Below, in pieces: positions 1 to 10,347 of a stretch of DNA of 64,000 nucleotides. The position numbers were made by a program, and so were the translations under genes. The stretch is from Pleionea sp. CnH1-48 (lineage in GTDB: Bacteria; Pseudomonadota; Gammaproteobacteria; Enterobacterales; Kangiellaceae). The stretch covers positions 186,001 through 250,000 of the forward strand of contig NZ_JAMXSB010000008.1 of NCBI RefSeq assembly GCF_024124665.1. Reading direction: 5' to 3'. The notes beneath the pieces were generated by a model. That model made no database searches. It was not told the DNA's origin and saw only the letters and a program-made list of their open reading frames with translations. Every line of letters begins with the position of its first letter. Position 1 is the stretch's first letter.

Positions 1-1
1 C

Positions 2-958
2 CTCACGGTTGAATTCGATACTTTGACGGGACCGGTACGTGTACTTGATCGCGTTTCTCTTAGAATGGAACAAGGCGAGGTGCTAGGAATTGTTGGCGAG
101 TCGGGCTCAGGAAAAAGCATTTTTGCTTTAGCGATTATGGGACTCTTGTCGCCCAAAGCTCGTTTCACCGCAGACTATATGAACGTTAATGGTCAGGATC
201 TTATGAAACTGACGAAAGAGCAAAGACAAAGCTATCTCGCTCAAAACGTCAGTATTATTTTTCAAGATCCTCAAAATAGTCTAAATCCATGTTTCACTAT
301 TGGTTTCCAATTAATGGAAACCTTATCAATGCATGGTATTAGTGGCCGCAGAAATAAAAAACTCCGCGCCATTCAATTATTAGAATCTGTTGGTATAGCG
401 AATCCTGAGTCGCGTCTTAAAAGTTACCCGCACCAGTTATCGGGGGGTATGAACCAGCGTATTATGATCGCCATCGCCATTGCAGCAGAACCGAAGCTAC
501 TCATTGCCGACGAGCCTACAACCGCGCTGGATGTGACTATCCAATCGCAGATTCTTCAGTTGCTACTCGACTTAAACCGCCATACAGAAACAGGACTGAT
601 GCTCATTACTCATGACTTCGCTTTACTATCAGAAACAGCTCAGCGAGTTTGTGTTATGTACAGTGGTCAAATTCAGGAGAATGCACCAACTCGAAGAATA
701 CTGGCTCAACCCAAACACCCCTATACTCAAGCACTACTGCACAGCATCCCTCATATCGGCGAAAGACACGCCCAGGGAGAACGTTTATTCTCTCTACGGG
801 GAAGTATTCCACCTGTAGATCATTTACCTGTAGGTTGTCGCCTTGGACCACGTTGTCCACGCGCCGCCAAAGAATGCGTTAGAGCACCGAGATTAGAAAA
901 TATTCATGGCCACGGCTTGGTTCGATGCCATTTTCCACTCGATGGAGAGGAGACCTAG
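2..958 (+). CDS. sapD: SapD-like peptide ABC transporter ATP-binding protein (5' end outside window)
   Basis: ATPase subunit of a Dpp/Opp/Sap-type peptide importer, acting on the cytoplasmic side of the inner membrane. The reading frame is open to the first bases of the window, and the residues before the first possible start (TTG at 23) already fit the family, so the gene begins upstream. Walker A (GESGSGKS), signature LSGGMNQR, Walker B ([12 protein letters not shown]) and the H-loop (ITHD) are all present. The C-terminal oligopeptide-type domain with GCRLGPRCP and a final CHFPL segment resembles SapD. It is followed after 2 bases by a second ATPase and then by fabI, the order seen for sapDF-fabI in enterobacteria. 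The substrate (antimicrobial peptide, potassium support or other) cannot be read from the sequence. Confidence 0.85.
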   Translation, partial: LTVEFDTLTGPVRVLDRVSLRMEQGEVLGIVGESGSGKSIFALAIMGLLSPKARFTADYMNVNGQDLMKLTKEQRQSYLAQNVSIIFQDPQNSLNPCFTIGFQLMETLSMHGISGRRNKKLRAIQLLESVGIANPESRLKSYPHQLSGGMNQRIMIAIAIAAEPKLLIADEPTTALDVTIQSQILQLLLDLNRHTETGLMLITHDFALLSETAQRVCVMYSGQIQENAPTRRILAQPKHPYTQALLHSIPHIGERHAQGERLFSLRGSIPPVDHLPVGCRLGPRCPRAAKECVRAPRLENIHGHGLVRCHFPLDGEET

Positions 959-960
959 CT

Positions 961-1923
961 ATGGGCAGTATTTTACGAGTACAAAATATTTCGCGTAAGT
1001 ATCGCCTTAACAACTGGATGTTTGGACGCAACAATACTATTGATGCTATCGACAACATTTCTTTCGAATTGCAGCAAGGCAAAACTCTGGCCATCGTTGG
1101 TGAATCAGGTTCGGGAAAGTCTACTTTGGCTCGTCAATTAGTCGGTATAGAACGCCCATCATCGGGTCAGGTATTTATTGACGAACGCCCCGTTTACGAA
1201 TTGACAGAAGCCAAGCGAAAAACGCTTTTTCTGCAAGTGAGAATGATTTTCCAAAACCCTTTTGCATCGCTTAATCCACGTTTAAGAATTGGTAGCATTC
1301 TCGAAGAGCCATTAATCATTAATACCTCGCTGAACGCTAACCAACGTAGAGATAAAGTAGAATCAGTATTACAGAAAGTAGGTTTAAGGGCCGAACATGC
1401 CAGACGCTTTCCGCACATGTTTTCTGGTGGTCAGCGCCAACGGATCGCTATTGCTCGCGCCTTAATTCTTGAACCCAAAGTCATCGTCGCCGACGAGCCC
1501 CTGAGTGCACTCGATGTATCAGTGCAGGCACAAATACTCAATCTGCTATTGGCATTGCAAGAAGAGTTTCAAATCTCTTATGTATTTATTTCTCATGATC
1601 TGGGTGTCGTTGAGCATATAGCCGATCAAGTGCTGGTTATGTACCGTGGCCAAGTTATGGAATATGGCGATGTAGAACAAATATTCGATACGCCGAAACA
1701 TCCCTACACACAAACGTTGTTTGCCAGTACGCCTATCTTTCGAGATCGAGTAACCATTCAAACGGTTCGCGGTTATACATCTCGTTCGGCAACGGCCATA
1801 CAGGCCAATGGATGTCCTTTTGCCAAGCGCTGTCCCTGCGCGACAGAACAATGCACCACCGAAACGCCAAAAACTCGAAACATATCTGGTCAGCTAATAA
1901 CCTGTCATAGCCCCTTGCTCTAA
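961..1923 (+). CDS. sapF: SapF/DppF-like peptide ABC transporter ATP-binding protein
   Basis: Second ATPase of the same importer, about 320 aa. The start is ATG 961, because GGAGAGGAG lies at a good distance before it, inside the end of sapD. A further ATG at 925 in the same frame is less likely. Walker [10 protein letters not shown], signature FSGGQRQR, Walker B VIVADEPLSALD and the H-loop SHDLGVVEH are intact, and the C-terminal oligopeptide domain carries GCPFAKRCP. Tight spacing with the preceding gene argues for translational coupling. By sequence alone it could be called DppF or OppF; the neighbouring fabI and the partner gene favour SapF. Confidence 0.8.
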   Translation: MGSILRVQNISRKYRLNNWMFGRNNTIDAIDNISFELQQGKTLAIVGESGSGKSTLARQLVGIERPSSGQVFIDERPVYELTEAKRKTLFLQVRMIFQNPFASLNPRLRIGSILEEPLIINTSLNANQRRDKVESVLQKVGLRAEHARRFPHMFSGGQRQRIAIARALILEPKVIVADEPLSALDVSVQAQILNLLLALQEEFQISYVFISHDLGVVEHIADQVLVMYRGQVMEYGDVEQIFDTPKHPYTQTLFASTPIFRDRVTIQTVRGYTSRSATAIQANGCPFAKRCPCATEQCTTETPKTRNISGQLITCHSPLL

Positions 1924-2063
1924 TCAAGTGGCTAAAAAACTGATGAAAGTCTGATAGGCTACCAATATCTCACTGCTCCGATGTCAAAAATCAAAGTACT
2001 ACCTCCGTTAGATTCATGTGATAAACTGCGGCCTCTAACATAACTAACGACATAGGTATGGAT

Positions 2064-2855
2064 ATGGGTTTTTTAACAGGTAAGCGAGTCCTGGTGATGG
2101 GATTGGCTAGCAAGCGCTCAATTGCAGCAGGCGTTGCAGAAGCAATGCATAAACAAGGTGCTGAATTAGCGTTTAATTATCTGGGTGATAAATTAAAAGG
2201 CCGCGTAGAAGACATGGCTCAAAGCTGGGGCTCAAACATCGCACTTCCTTGTGATGTATCCAGCGACGAATCAATCGAAGAGTTCTTCGCACAACTCAAA
2301 GAACACTGGGATGGTTTTGACGTTCTGGTTCACTCTATCGCTTTCGCTCCATCTGACCAACTTGATGGCGACTATTTGGACGCTGTTACGCGTGACGGCT
2401 TTAAAGTGGCTCATGACATCAGCGCTTACAGCTTTGCAGCAGTTGCAAAAGCAGCCAAACCAATGATGGTTGGCCGTAACGGCTCAATGATTACCATGAC
2501 CTATCTTGGCGCAGAACGAGCACTACCTAACTACAACGTAATGGGTGTCGCTAAAGCCAGTCTGGAAGCTAACGTTCGTTATATGGCAAACAGCCTTGGT
2601 AAAGACGGCATTCGAGTCAACGGCATTTCTGCTGGCCCTATTCGTACACTGGCAGCATCCGGTGTTAAGAGCTTTAAGAAAATGTTATCATACTACGAAG
2701 ATAACACGCCGATGCGTCGTAACGTGACTCAAGAAGATGTAGGTAATGTTGCAGCTTTCTTAGGATCTGATTTAGCTCTCGGTATGACAGGTGAAATCCT
2801 CCATGTTGATAGCGGATTTAGCATCATCGGCATGCCAGAAAGCTACATGGAATAA
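2064..2855 (+). CDS. fabI: Enoyl-[acyl-carrier-protein] reductase (NADH), FabI
   Basis: Catalyses the last reduction of each fatty-acid elongation cycle (trans-2-enoyl-ACP to acyl-ACP, NADH-dependent). The protein has 263 aa when started at ATG 2064, which gives the family's usual MGFL.GKR.L N-terminus; an ATG two codons earlier (2058) is also possible. The short-chain dehydrogenase fold is clear, with catalytic Tyr157 and Lys164 in YNVMGVAK and a second conserved Tyr147. Residue 93 is Ala where the E. coli enzyme has Gly. It lies 140 bases after sapF and is followed by a strong intrinsic terminator. Confidence 0.97.
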   Translation: MGFLTGKRVLVMGLASKRSIAAGVAEAMHKQGAELAFNYLGDKLKGRVEDMAQSWGSNIALPCDVSSDESIEEFFAQLKEHWDGFDVLVHSIAFAPSDQLDGDYLDAVTRDGFKVAHDISAYSFAAVAKAAKPMMVGRNGSMITMTYLGAERALPNYNVMGVAKASLEANVRYMANSLGKDGIRVNGISAGPIRTLAASGVKSFKKMLSYYEDNTPMRRNVTQEDVGNVAAFLGSDLALGMTGEILHVDSGFSIIGMPESYME

Positions 2856-2912
2856 GCTATATAAAGGAGTGCTATCTTTGATGGCCTCCTATTTTGTCTT
2901 TATTAAAGACAT

Positions 2913-2940
2913 AAAAAAAGCCGCAATAGCGGCTTTTTTT
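2913..2940. terminator. Bidirectional intrinsic terminator between fabI and ppiD
   Basis: A perfect GCCGC/GCGGC stem with an AATA loop is flanked by A7 on the left and T7 on the right, so it can act in both directions. It sits between the convergent ends of fabI and ppiD. Confidence 0.9.
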
Positions 2941-2958
2941 ATGTCTGATGAATACTTC

Positions 2959-4863
2959 TTAGCGAATATTCTCAGAAAACTTCTGTACATCTGCTTTATC
3001 GCGTAATGCTTGTAGCAAGCTGCTGTTGCTCAAATCGCTCATTGCGCGCTGAACTCTAGCTTTTGACTGCTGTTTCTCAGCATCCGTTAGCTTAGCGATG
3101 TCTGGCTCAGAAACTTTTTCAACGATAAGAACAGCAAAGTCACCATTCGCTAATTGCTTACCACTAACGCTAGCCTGGTTTTCTTCAGGCTTACCAGCCT
3201 CAAAAACATAACCCGTTAACTCATAGCCTAGTTGTGAACTGTTACGACGCAAGTTCTTCGATTCTTTCCAGGTCAAATCACCAGTATCGATATCGCTTGC
3301 GTTTTTACCCGCTTGTAGCTCAGCAATAATCGCTTCACCTTTTGCTTTAGCAAGCTCTCTCATCTTTTGTAGACGAACAGCTTCGGCCACTTCAGTTTTT
3401 ACTTCGTCAATGGTTTTGCTACGCGCTGGCGTGTGGTCTTTTTTGCGCAGAACAATAATATGTGTTTCTGACAAGTCCAAAACATCAGAGTTTCTGTCGT
3501 CATTTAATACCGCATCAGAAAATGCAGCCGTCGAAACTTGAGGGTTAGCAAAAACACCAGTGCCTCCAGTACGACCGAAAGGCTCACTGGTCTTGATATC
3601 TAGCTGTGACTTAGCTGAAGCTTCAGTAAGTGAGTTATAGTTATCATAAACCAAAGTTTCGATATCTGATTTTAATGCGTAGAACTCATCTTCTGCTTTC
3701 TCATTTTTTAAGTCAGCAACAATAGCATCTTTAACTTCTTCTAAAGGACGAACTTCACCCGCTTTGATATCAAGCAGTTTGATAATGTGATAACCGAAGT
3801 CTGTCTTAACAATTTCAGAAATATCACCAACATTTGGCAAAGCAAACATTGCAGTTTCAAACTCTGGAACCATTACACCCTTGCCTGCATAGCCTAAGTC
3901 ACCACCAGCATCTTTTGATGTATCTTCTGACTCAGCTTTTGCTACCTCAGCAAAATCTTCGCCTTGCTTCAAACGCTCTGCAATGGCATCAATCTTAGCT
4001 TTTGCTTGTTCGTCAGTCGTCTCTTCACTAATTTTAATAAGTATGTGAGCAACCTGACGTTCTTCTTCCGTTTCATACTTATTTTTGTTGTTTTCGTAAT
4101 AGTCGTTAACTTCTTGATCCGTAACAGACATACGCTCAAGTAAATCTTCTGTTTTTAACTCCAGGTAATCAACAGCGACTTTTTCGGCAACTTGGTATTG
4201 ATCAATGTTTTCGTCGAAGTAAGCCTGAACGTCTTCATCTGAAACGTTAACATCTTTCTCAAAGGCCTTGTTCTCAATCAATAACGATTTTACATCGCGT
4301 TCTTGCTGCTGGAGTTGAAGACGTTTGTTTTGCTCATAATCCAACGCGAACTCAGTATCGATTAACAATTTGCTGAATTGTGTTTGCGCGATTTCGTCAT
4401 TGATCAAATTAAGAAGATGGCTTTCGGTCCAGTTACGGTTATTCAAAAACTCGGTTACACGGTCTTTTGAATATTTACCATCGACTTGAAAAATAGGGTA
4501 TGACTTTAGTTTCTTGATGATTTGATCATCAGAAGCAATGAATCCTGCGCTTTTTACTTCTTGCAACAGGGCAACATTGTTAATGACCTTATCCAGAGTA
4601 TTGATACGAAACTGGCGCTTCATCTCATCAGTAGGGTGCAATTGCTCAAACTGGCTGCCGTAACGACTCTGCTCTACCTGAACACCTTCCATCCAACGTG
4701 TGGTACTGATTTCTTCACCATTAACTTTAGCAACAGCGTCTGCTGAACCACCAGAAAAGTTGGTAGTAAGCGCTCCAGCTAAAATGAATGACAAAATGAT
4801 GATACCGAGAAAGACTTTAACCCAAGTTTTTTCGATACCGCTTCTTATGCTCTCCATCATCAT
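2959..4863 (-). CDS. ppiD: Periplasmic folding chaperone / peptidyl-prolyl isomerase PpiD
   Basis: Inner-membrane-anchored periplasmic chaperone of 634 aa, near the family's usual length. One membrane segment (about residues 15-36, VFLGIIILSFILAGAL) is followed by a long SurA-like helical domain. A parvulin domain follows at about residues 265-365 (QVAHILIK, GGDLGYAGKGVMVPEFE, FGYHIIKL), then a second weak parvulin-like C-terminal part. The start is ambiguous among three consecutive ATG codons (4863, 4860, 4857); AGGT lies upstream. Gene order lon-hupB-ppiD is the classical gammaproteobacterial one. A terminator after the upstream tRNA leaves only about 46 bases for a dedicated ppiD promoter. 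Confidence 0.93.
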   Translation of the reverse strand: MMMESIRSGIEKTWVKVFLGIIILSFILAGALTTNFSGGSADAVAKVNGEEISTTRWMEGVQVEQSRYGSQFEQLHPTDEMKRQFRINTLDKVINNVALLQEVKSAGFIASDDQIIKKLKSYPIFQVDGKYSKDRVTEFLNNRNWTESHLLNLINDEIAQTQFSKLLIDTEFALDYEQNKRLQLQQQERDVKSLLIENKAFEKDVNVSDEDVQAYFDENIDQYQVAEKVAVDYLELKTEDLLERMSVTDQEVNDYYENNKNKYETEEERQVAHILIKISEETTDEQAKAKIDAIAERLKQGEDFAEVAKAESEDTSKDAGGDLGYAGKGVMVPEFETAMFALPNVGDISEIVKTDFGYHIIKLLDIKAGEVRPLEEVKDAIVADLKNEKAEDEFYALKSDIETLVYDNYNSLTEASAKSQLDIKTSEPFGRTGGTGVFANPQVSTAAFSDAVLNDDRNSDVLDLSETHIIVLRKKDHTPARSKTIDEVKTEVAEAVRLQKMRELAKAKGEAIIAELQAGKNASDIDTGDLTWKESKNLRRNSSQLGYELTGYVFEAGKPEENQASVSGKQLANGDFAVLIVEKVSEPDIAKLTDAEKQQSKARVQRAMSDLSNSSLLQALRDKADVQKFSENIR

Positions 4864-4909
4864 AACGAGATACCTGAATAATTTTTAAATTCGTCTGTTT
4901 TATGCGTAT

Positions 4910-4935
4910 AAAAAAAACGCGCCAAAAAAGGCGCG
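4910..4935 (-). terminator. Intrinsic terminator after tRNA-Asp
   Basis: On the minus strand, CGCGCC-TTTTTT-GGCGCG is followed by T8. It lies 10 bases after the CCA end of tRNA-Asp and ends the hupB/tRNA transcript before ppiD. Confidence 0.85.
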
Positions 4936-4945
4936 CTGGTAATGT

Positions 4946-5022
4946 TGGCGGAGCAGACGGGACTCGAACCCGCGACCCCCGGCGTGACAGGCCGGTATTC
5001 TAACCAACTGAACTACTGCTCC
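4946..5022 (-). tRNA. tRNA-Asp (GUC)
   Basis: A full cloverleaf of 77 nt with encoded CCA, GGTTCGAGTCC T-arm and anticodon GTC in the CCTGTCACG loop region. It lies 58 bases after tRNA-Val in the same direction. Confidence 0.97.
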
Positions 5023-5080
5023 TGAAACATTGTTGAAGATATGGCTTGCGCCTTACCTTCCGAAACCCACTAAATAAATT

Positions 5081-5156
5081 TGGTGGGCGCTACTGGACTT
5101 GAACCAGTGACCCTCGCCTTGTAAGGGCGATGCTCTCCCAACTGAGCTAAGCGCCC
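5081..5156 (-). tRNA. tRNA-Val (UAC)
   Basis: A full cloverleaf of 76 nt with encoded CCA, D-arm AGCTCAGTTGGGAGAGC and anticodon TAC. It begins 18 bases after the hupB stop codon with no terminator between, so it probably shares the hupB transcript. Confidence 0.97.
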
Positions 5157-5174
5157 ATCTACATCTAAGGCGCG

Positions 5175-5447
5175 CTAGTTTACCGCTTCTTTTAATGCTT
5201 TACCAGCTTTAAATGACGGTACTGTTGCCGCTGGAATTTCAATCTTCTCGCGAGTCTGAGGATTCAGGCCAGTACGAGCAGCGCGCTCTTTAACACTAAA
5301 AGTACCGAAACCAACTAAAGCTACTTGGTCACCTTTTCTTAACGACTCAGTTACCGCATCTAACATCGCGTCTAATGCACGACCAGCAGAAGCTTTAGAG
5401 ATATCGGCACCCGCTGCGATAGCGTCGATCAACTCAGATTTATTCAC
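5175..5447 (-). CDS. hupB: DNA-binding protein HU-beta
   Basis: Nucleoid-associated histone-like protein of 90 aa, the normal HU length. It has the conserved [17 protein letters not shown] arm segment and ends with [14 protein letters not shown]. The start codon is GTG, as in E. coli hupB, preceded by AAGGGGAAG. A near-consensus sigma-70 promoter lies about 90 bases upstream. The gene is followed at once by tRNA-Val and tRNA-Asp, making a mixed mRNA/tRNA unit. It sits between lon and ppiD as in enterobacteria. Confidence 0.97.
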   Translation of the reverse strand: MNKSELIDAIAAGADISKASAGRALDAMLDAVTESLRKGDQVALVGFGTFSVKERAARTGLNPQTREKIEIPAATVPSFKAGKALKEAVN

Positions 5448-5536
5448 TCAACTTCCCCTTGTAATTGTTGTCTGGTTTATGAATACCAGTGGTTATATTT
5501 ACTTTCTAATTTACTACCTTGCTAGGGCGAGCGAAC

Positions 5537-5566
5537 TTTATACCAACAGGTTAAAATACCTGTCAA
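5537..5566 (-). promoter_or_regulatory. Sigma-70 promoter of hupB with overlapping dyad
   Basis: On the minus strand, a consensus -35 TTGACA and -10 TATAAA are separated by 18 bases. The dyad ACAGGT-N6-ACCTGT (5546-5563) covers the end of the -35 box and most of the spacer, so a bound protein there would block polymerase. The regulator is unknown. Confidence 0.75.
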
Positions 5567-5592
5567 GCAACTTTCGCCGCGAAGCCAGTATT

Positions 5593-5663
5593 TATGCGGC
5601 CTAGCGCATACTTTTCACCATCACTGCCGATATATTGTTCAGAATTAAACAAAATATCAGCAG
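5593..5663. repeat. Two inverted repeats in the lon-hupB intergenic region
   Basis: TATGCG-N6-CGCATA lies at 5593-5610. A 16-bp arm hairpin with one mismatch and one G-T pair has arms at 5624-5639 and 5648-5663. The larger one starts 22 bases after the lon stop but has no T-run, so it fits a 3'-end stabilising or Rho-linked structure better than an intrinsic terminator. Confidence 0.5.
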
Positions 5664-5684
5664 CCATGATTTGTATGCGGCAAA

Positions 5685-8102
5685 TTAATGAGGTTGATTA
5701 CTTTGCTTAAGATTGTCCTTTTGCTCGCCGGATAAAACTGGCTGTCCTTCTATTTCGCTTGTTGCCAACGGCTTCGGAGTGTCAGACAAAGCGATCTCAA
5801 GCACTTCGTCAATCCAACGTACAGGAACGATCTCTAAACCGCCAATAATATTTTCGGGTATTTCCGCCAAGTCTCGTTCGTTCTCCCAAGGGATCAGAAC
5901 TTTCTCGATACCGCCTCGATGCGCTGCCAGAAGCTTCTCTTTCAGACCACCGATACGCAACACTTCTCCGCGCAACGTGATCTCACCTGTCATAGCAACA
6001 TTCGATAAGACAGGAATGCCCGTTAACGAAGATACCAAAGCAGTGCACATACCAATCCCTGCGCTTGGGCCATCTTTAGGCGTAGCGCCTTCAGGTACGT
6101 GAACATGGATGTCTTTCTTTTCATAAAAGTCATCCGAAATACCCAACATCTGAGAGCGACTTCGAACAACCGTCATAGCGGCTTTGATAGACTCCTGCAT
6201 CACATCGCCTAACTGGCCAGTGAAAAGAGTTTTACCTTTACCTTGAGTTGCCACTGCCTCAAGAGTAAGTAAGTCACCACCTACTTCGGTCCAGGCTAAG
6301 CCCGTTACCTGCCCTACGCGATGTTCTTCTGAAGCCTTTCCGAAATCAAATTTGGCAACGCCAAGATATTTATGGAGATTACGTTCAGTCACAGAAACAC
6401 GCTTATTCGTCGGTTTTAATGACACCTGCTTAACGACTTTGCGGCAGATTTTAGCAATCTCTCGCTCTAAGCTTCGCACGCCAGCTTCACGGGTGTAACG
6501 GCGAATGATAGTACGTACAGCCGAGCGACTGATGCTGATTTCCTGGCTTTCCAGTCCCGCATTTTCTAACTGCTTAGGGATAAGATAACGTTCAGAAATC
6601 GCCAGCTTTTCGTCTTCGGTATAACCGGGTATGCGAATAACTTCCATACGATCCAATAAAGGTGCTGGAATATTCATGGAATTTGCGGTTGCAATAAACA
6701 TCACCTCGGATAGATCGTAATCCACCTCAAGGTAGTGGTCGTTAAACGACTGGTTTTGCTCTGGATCTAATACTTCCAGTAATGCCGACGATGGGTCACC
6801 TCTCATATCTGAGGCCATCTTGTCGATTTCATCAAGCAAAAACAGTGGATTTTTAACCTTGGCTTTGCTCATCTTCTGAATGATTTTACCAGGCATAGAA
6901 CCAATATAAGTACGGCGATGACCACGAATTTCGGCTTCATCTCGCACACCACCTAACGACATACGAGAAAAATCTCGTCCTGTTGCATGTGCGATAGAAC
7001 GGCCCAAGGATGTTTTACCAACACCAGGAGGTCCTACAAGACATAAAACTGGACCTTTGATCTTGTCGACACGTTGCTGGACCGCAAGATATTCCAAAAT
7101 ACGTTCTTTAACTTCTTTAAGACCATAGTGTTCTTCTTCTAACACATCTTCAGCCCCGGCCAGATCTTTTTTGACGTCGCAACGTTCCTGCCACGGCACA
7201 TTAAGCATCCACTCAATGTAACCACGAACGACGGTTGCTTCAGCAGACATCGGCGACATCATTTTTAATTTGCGCAGTTCGGATTCCACTTTCTCGCGAG
7301 CGTCTTCACTCATACCCGACTCAGCGATTTTCTTCTCTAGCTCTTCAATGTCTTTGCCAGATTCGTCAATATCGCCCAGTTCTTTCTGGATAGCCTTCAT
7401 CTGCTCGTTCAGATAGTACTCACGTTGGCTACGTTCCATCTGCTTTTTGACACGTCCACGGATACGTTTTTCGACCTGAAGCAGATCGATTTCACCTTCC
7501 ATAATCGCCATCAAATGCTCTAGACGTTCTTTTACGTCCGTCATCTCAAGTATCTTTTGCTTCTCATCAATTTTTAATGCCATGTGAGAAGCCATAGTAT
7601 CCGACAGGCGACAAACGTCTGTGACGCCAGACAATGCAGATAAAATTTCTGGAGGTACTTTCTTATTAAGTTTTACGTAATTTTCGAATAAAGATACCGC
7701 AGAGCGCGTTAATGCCTGTGTTTCGGTGCTTTCTGGCTGCTCAGAAACAATCTGTTCTACATGAGCAAACAGAACATCGTCTGATAACTCAAAAGATGCA
7801 ACTTCTGCACGCTTCTGCCCTTCTACCAACACTTTTACATTTCCATCGGGCAGCTTCAGCATTTGCAAAATATGAGCAATACACCCCGTGTGATAGACAT
7901 CGTCTTCAGAAGGATCTTCTGTGGTTGCTTCTTTTTGTGCCAAAAGCAAAATTTCTTTATTGCTACCATAAGCACTTTCTAACGCATTGATAGACTTATC
8001 TCGGCCCACAAATAGAGGAATGACCATGTGAGGAAATACCACCACATCTCTTAGGGGCAATACGGGAATCATAGAAGAATCGACTTTAGAACTATCGGTC
8101 AT
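5685..8102 (-). CDS. lon: ATP-dependent protease La (Lon)
   Basis: Cytoplasmic AAA+ serine protease that degrades damaged and regulatory proteins, 805 aa. The order is N-terminal substrate domain ([15 protein letters not shown] near the start), coiled middle region, AAA+ module with Walker [10 protein letters not shown] near residue 360 and Walker [10 protein letters not shown], then the protease domain. The catalytic Ser is in PKDGPSAG (about 680) and the catalytic Lys about 43 residues later in [12 protein letters not shown]. The C-terminus carries a short Gln/Ser-rich tail. A heat-shock-type promoter precedes it. It follows clpX, as usual in this group. Confidence 0.98.
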   Translation of the reverse strand: MTDSSKVDSSMIPVLPLRDVVVFPHMVIPLFVGRDKSINALESAYGSNKEILLLAQKEATTEDPSEDDVYHTGCIAHILQMLKLPDGNVKVLVEGQKRAEVASFELSDDVLFAHVEQIVSEQPESTETQALTRSAVSLFENYVKLNKKVPPEILSALSGVTDVCRLSDTMASHMALKIDEKQKILEMTDVKERLEHLMAIMEGEIDLLQVEKRIRGRVKKQMERSQREYYLNEQMKAIQKELGDIDESGKDIEELEKKIAESGMSEDAREKVESELRKLKMMSPMSAEATVVRGYIEWMLNVPWQERCDVKKDLAGAEDVLEEEHYGLKEVKERILEYLAVQQRVDKIKGPVLCLVGPPGVGKTSLGRSIAHATGRDFSRMSLGGVRDEAEIRGHRRTYIGSMPGKIIQKMSKAKVKNPLFLLDEIDKMASDMRGDPSSALLEVLDPEQNQSFNDHYLEVDYDLSEVMFIATANSMNIPAPLLDRMEVIRIPGYTEDEKLAISERYLIPKQLENAGLESQEISISRSAVRTIIRRYTREAGVRSLEREIAKICRKVVKQVSLKPTNKRVSVTERNLHKYLGVAKFDFGKASEEHRVGQVTGLAWTEVGGDLLTLEAVATQGKGKTLFTGQLGDVMQESIKAAMTVVRSRSQMLGISDDFYEKKDIHVHVPEGATPKDGPSAGIGMCTALVSSLTGIPVLSNVAMTGEITLRGEVLRIGGLKEKLLAAHRGGIEKVLIPWENERDLAEIPENIIGGLEIVPVRWIDEVLEIALSDTPKPLATSEIEGQPVLSGEQKDNLKQSNQPH

Positions 8103-8152
8103 AACCTTTTTTCCAGTGCTTGAAAAAGCAAACTAATACAATATGAATTGTA

Positions 8153-8180
8153 ATATGGGGATAATTGAGTGAGTTTCAAA
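8153..8180 (-). promoter_or_regulatory. Sigma-32 (heat-shock) promoter of lon
   Basis: On the minus strand, TTTGAAA-N13-CCCCATAT matches the RpoH consensus CTTGAAA-N11-16-CCCCATNT at all but one base. It lies about 50 bases before the lon start and just after the clpX terminator. Confidence 0.8.
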
Positions 8181-8184
8181 TAAT

Positions 8185-8210
8185 AAAAAAGCCGGTTACC
8201 CGGCTTTTTT
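8185..8210 (-). terminator. Intrinsic terminator of clpX
   Basis: GCCGG-TTAC-CCGGC is flanked by A6 and T6 and begins 1 base after the clpX stop codon. Confidence 0.88.
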
Positions 8211-8211
8211 A

Positions 8212-9513
8212 TTAATCAGATGAGGCGGCGGCTTTACCATTCGCCGATTCATTCTCAAAAATGAGCAATGGGTCAGACTCTCCATCAACAACGGCCTGAT
8301 CTATGGCAACTTTCGAGACCCCCTTCATTGAAGGAAGTTTATACATGGTATCGAGTAGAACTTTTTCCATAATAGAACGTAAGCCACGAGCACCAGTCTT
8401 ACGCTCCATGCCAAGGCGAGCGACGGCTTTGAGAGCATCCTCACGGAACTCCAAGGTGACGTTTTCCATATCAAACAGCTTCGAATACTGTTTGGTTAAA
8501 GCATTCTTAGGTTCTTTTAGAATACGAACCAAGGCATCTTCATCAAGTTCTTCGAGGGTCGCCACGATTGGCAAACGACCAACAAACTCAGGAATCAAAC
8601 CGTATTTGACAAGATCGTCTGGCTCACAATCACGCAGAGTTTCGCCGACATTCTTAGACTCGTCTTTGCTGTGAACTTCAGCACCAAAGCCAATGCCACC
8701 TTTTTCGGAACGATCTCGGATAACTTTTTCTAGGCCAGCAAATGCTCCACCACAAATAAACAGAATATTGCGAGTGTCTACCTGCAAAAATTCCTGTTGA
8801 GGGTGTTTTCTTCCACCTTGTGGAGGCACCGACGCTACCGTACCTTCAATCAGCTTCAGCAATGCTTGCTGTACGCCTTCACCGGATACATCACGGGTAA
8901 TCGAAGGATTATCGGCTTTGCGCGAAATCTTATCGATTTCATCAATATAAACAATGCCTTGCTGCGCCTTCTCTACGTCGTAGTCACAACGTTGCAGCAA
9001 TTTTTGAATAATGTTTTCAACATCTTCACCGACGTAACCGGCTTCGGTTAGTGTCGTTGCATCTGCAATAGTGAAAGGAACATTTAGCAAACGAGCCAAG
9101 GTTTCTGCCAAGAGTGTCTTACCACTACCAGTAGGGCCTACCAGCAAGATATTACTTTTACCCAGCTCTACTTCATCCTGACGTGACGACGAACCGCCCG
9201 CGTTAAGACGCTTATAGTGGTTATAAACCGCTACCGAAAGAACTTTCTTTGCCTGAGCTTGACCAATGACGTACTCATTGAGGATTTCATTGATCTCTTC
9301 GGGCGTCGGTAACTGAACACCTTCGGAGTCCTGAGTGGCTTCGTCAACCTCTTCACGAATGATGTCGTTACATAGCTCGACACACTCGTCACAAATAAAC
9401 ACGGAAGGCCCCGCAATCAGCTTTCTCACCTCATGCTGACTTTTGCCGCAAAAAGAACAATACAGCAGCTTGCCGTTATCGTCCTTTCCACCAGTGCCTT
9501 TGGTATCACTCAT
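8212..9513 (-). CDS. clpX: ATP-dependent Clp protease ATP-binding subunit ClpX
   Basis: AAA+ unfoldase that recognises tagged substrates and feeds them to ClpP, 433 aa. The N-terminal zinc domain is seen as CSFCGK...CDEC (residues about 19-41). Walker A is GPTGSGKT and Walker B is [10 protein letters not shown]. The pore and IGF-loop regions (IGFGAEV) and the sensor arginine region ([13 protein letters not shown]) are intact. The start ATG 9513 is preceded by GAGG. It has its own terminator and sits between clpP and lon. Confidence 0.98.
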   Translation of the reverse strand: MSDTKGTGGKDDNGKLLYCSFCGKSQHEVRKLIAGPSVFICDECVELCNDIIREEVDEATQDSEGVQLPTPEEINEILNEYVIGQAQAKKVLSVAVYNHYKRLNAGGSSSRQDEVELGKSNILLVGPTGSGKTLLAETLARLLNVPFTIADATTLTEAGYVGEDVENIIQKLLQRCDYDVEKAQQGIVYIDEIDKISRKADNPSITRDVSGEGVQQALLKLIEGTVASVPPQGGRKHPQQEFLQVDTRNILFICGGAFAGLEKVIRDRSEKGGIGFGAEVHSKDESKNVGETLRDCEPDDLVKYGLIPEFVGRLPIVATLEELDEDALVRILKEPKNALTKQYSKLFDMENVTLEFREDALKAVARLGMERKTGARGLRSIMEKVLLDTMYKLPSMKGVSKVAIDQAVVDGESDPLLIFENESANGKAAASSD

Positions 9514-9675
9514 GAAAATTCCTCAAACTTTTATTAAAAACTAAAAATAGTACTCAAAGGGTAACACCTAAACATAATGTTAGCCGTTTTTAACCCAATG
9601 TCCTACCTAAAGGCAGGAAAAACATTAAACAGTGTAACCGATAGCTCTTCAAGCGATAATTTATAACACGTGAGT

Positions 9676-10305
9676 CTATAAACTATTTCTATCAGTGATA
9701 ACTCGGTCGATCAAACCGTACTCAACAGACTCTTCTGCACTCATAAAGTTATCACGATCTGTATCTTTCTCGATATCGGCCAGTTCACGTCCTGTATGAT
9801 GCGCTAATGTCTTATTCAACGCGTCTTTCATCTTCAAGATTTCCTGAGCGTGTATAGCAATATCCGATGCTTGCCCCTGGAAACCGCCTAGCGGCTGGTG
9901 AATCATGACTCTTGAATTAGGTAAAGCAAAGCGCTTTTCTTTAGCACCACCGGCTAATAAAAAGGCTCCCATGCTACAGGCCTGACCAATACACAAAGTA
10001 CTAACATCAGGTTTAATAAACTGCATGGTATCGTAAATAGACATACCCGCGGTAACAGAGCCACCCGGCGAGTTAATATAAAGGAAAATGTCTTTATCTG
10101 GATTTTCGGACTCAAGGAACAACATTTGAGCAACCACCAGATTAGCCATGTGATCTTCTACGGGTCCTACAAGGAAAATAACCCGTTCTTTTAATAATCT
10201 AGAATAAATATCATAAGAGCGCTCGCCCTTAGCTGTTTGCTCAACGACCATTGGCACAAGGCCGCCAGTTGCGGTCGTATCAATCGCTTGATATTTGTCC
10301 AGCAT
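9676..10305 (-). CDS. clpP: ATP-dependent Clp protease proteolytic subunit ClpP
   Basis: Serine peptidase forming the tetradecameric barrel that partners ClpX, 209 aa. The start is ATG 10305, chosen because AAAGGAG precedes it and because the catalytic triad then falls at Ser111, His136 and Asp185, as in the E. coli precursor. An in-frame start 12 codons earlier would lie on the Shine-Dalgarno site itself and is rejected. A short N-terminal propeptide is expected. It is preceded by a heat-shock-type promoter and by the tig terminator. Confidence 0.97.
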   Translation of the reverse strand: MLDKYQAIDTTATGGLVPMVVEQTAKGERSYDIYSRLLKERVIFLVGPVEDHMANLVVAQMLFLESENPDKDIFLYINSPGGSVTAGMSIYDTMQFIKPDVSTLCIGQACSMGAFLLAGGAKEKRFALPNSRVMIHQPLGGFQGQASDIAIHAQEILKMKDALNKTLAHHTGRELADIEKDTDRDNFMSAEESVEYGLIDRVITDRNSL

Positions 10306-10347
10306 AGGATCTCCTTTCAGATTGCTGCACTTGATAACCAAACCTTA

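Noticed and set aside
2337-2345. FabI residue 93 is Ala where E. coli has Gly, a position where changes give triclosan or diazaborine resistance
   Set aside because: Ala is found at the equivalent place in sensitive FabI proteins such as that of Staphylococcus aureus, so no resistance claim is justified.
5713-6102. 129-codon open frame antisense to lon
   Set aside because: It mirrors the codon pattern of lon and has no independent coding signal.
10306-10341. Longer N-terminus for ClpP
   Set aside because: The extension runs over the AAAGGAG ribosome site, and the shorter form places the catalytic triad exactly as in E. coli.
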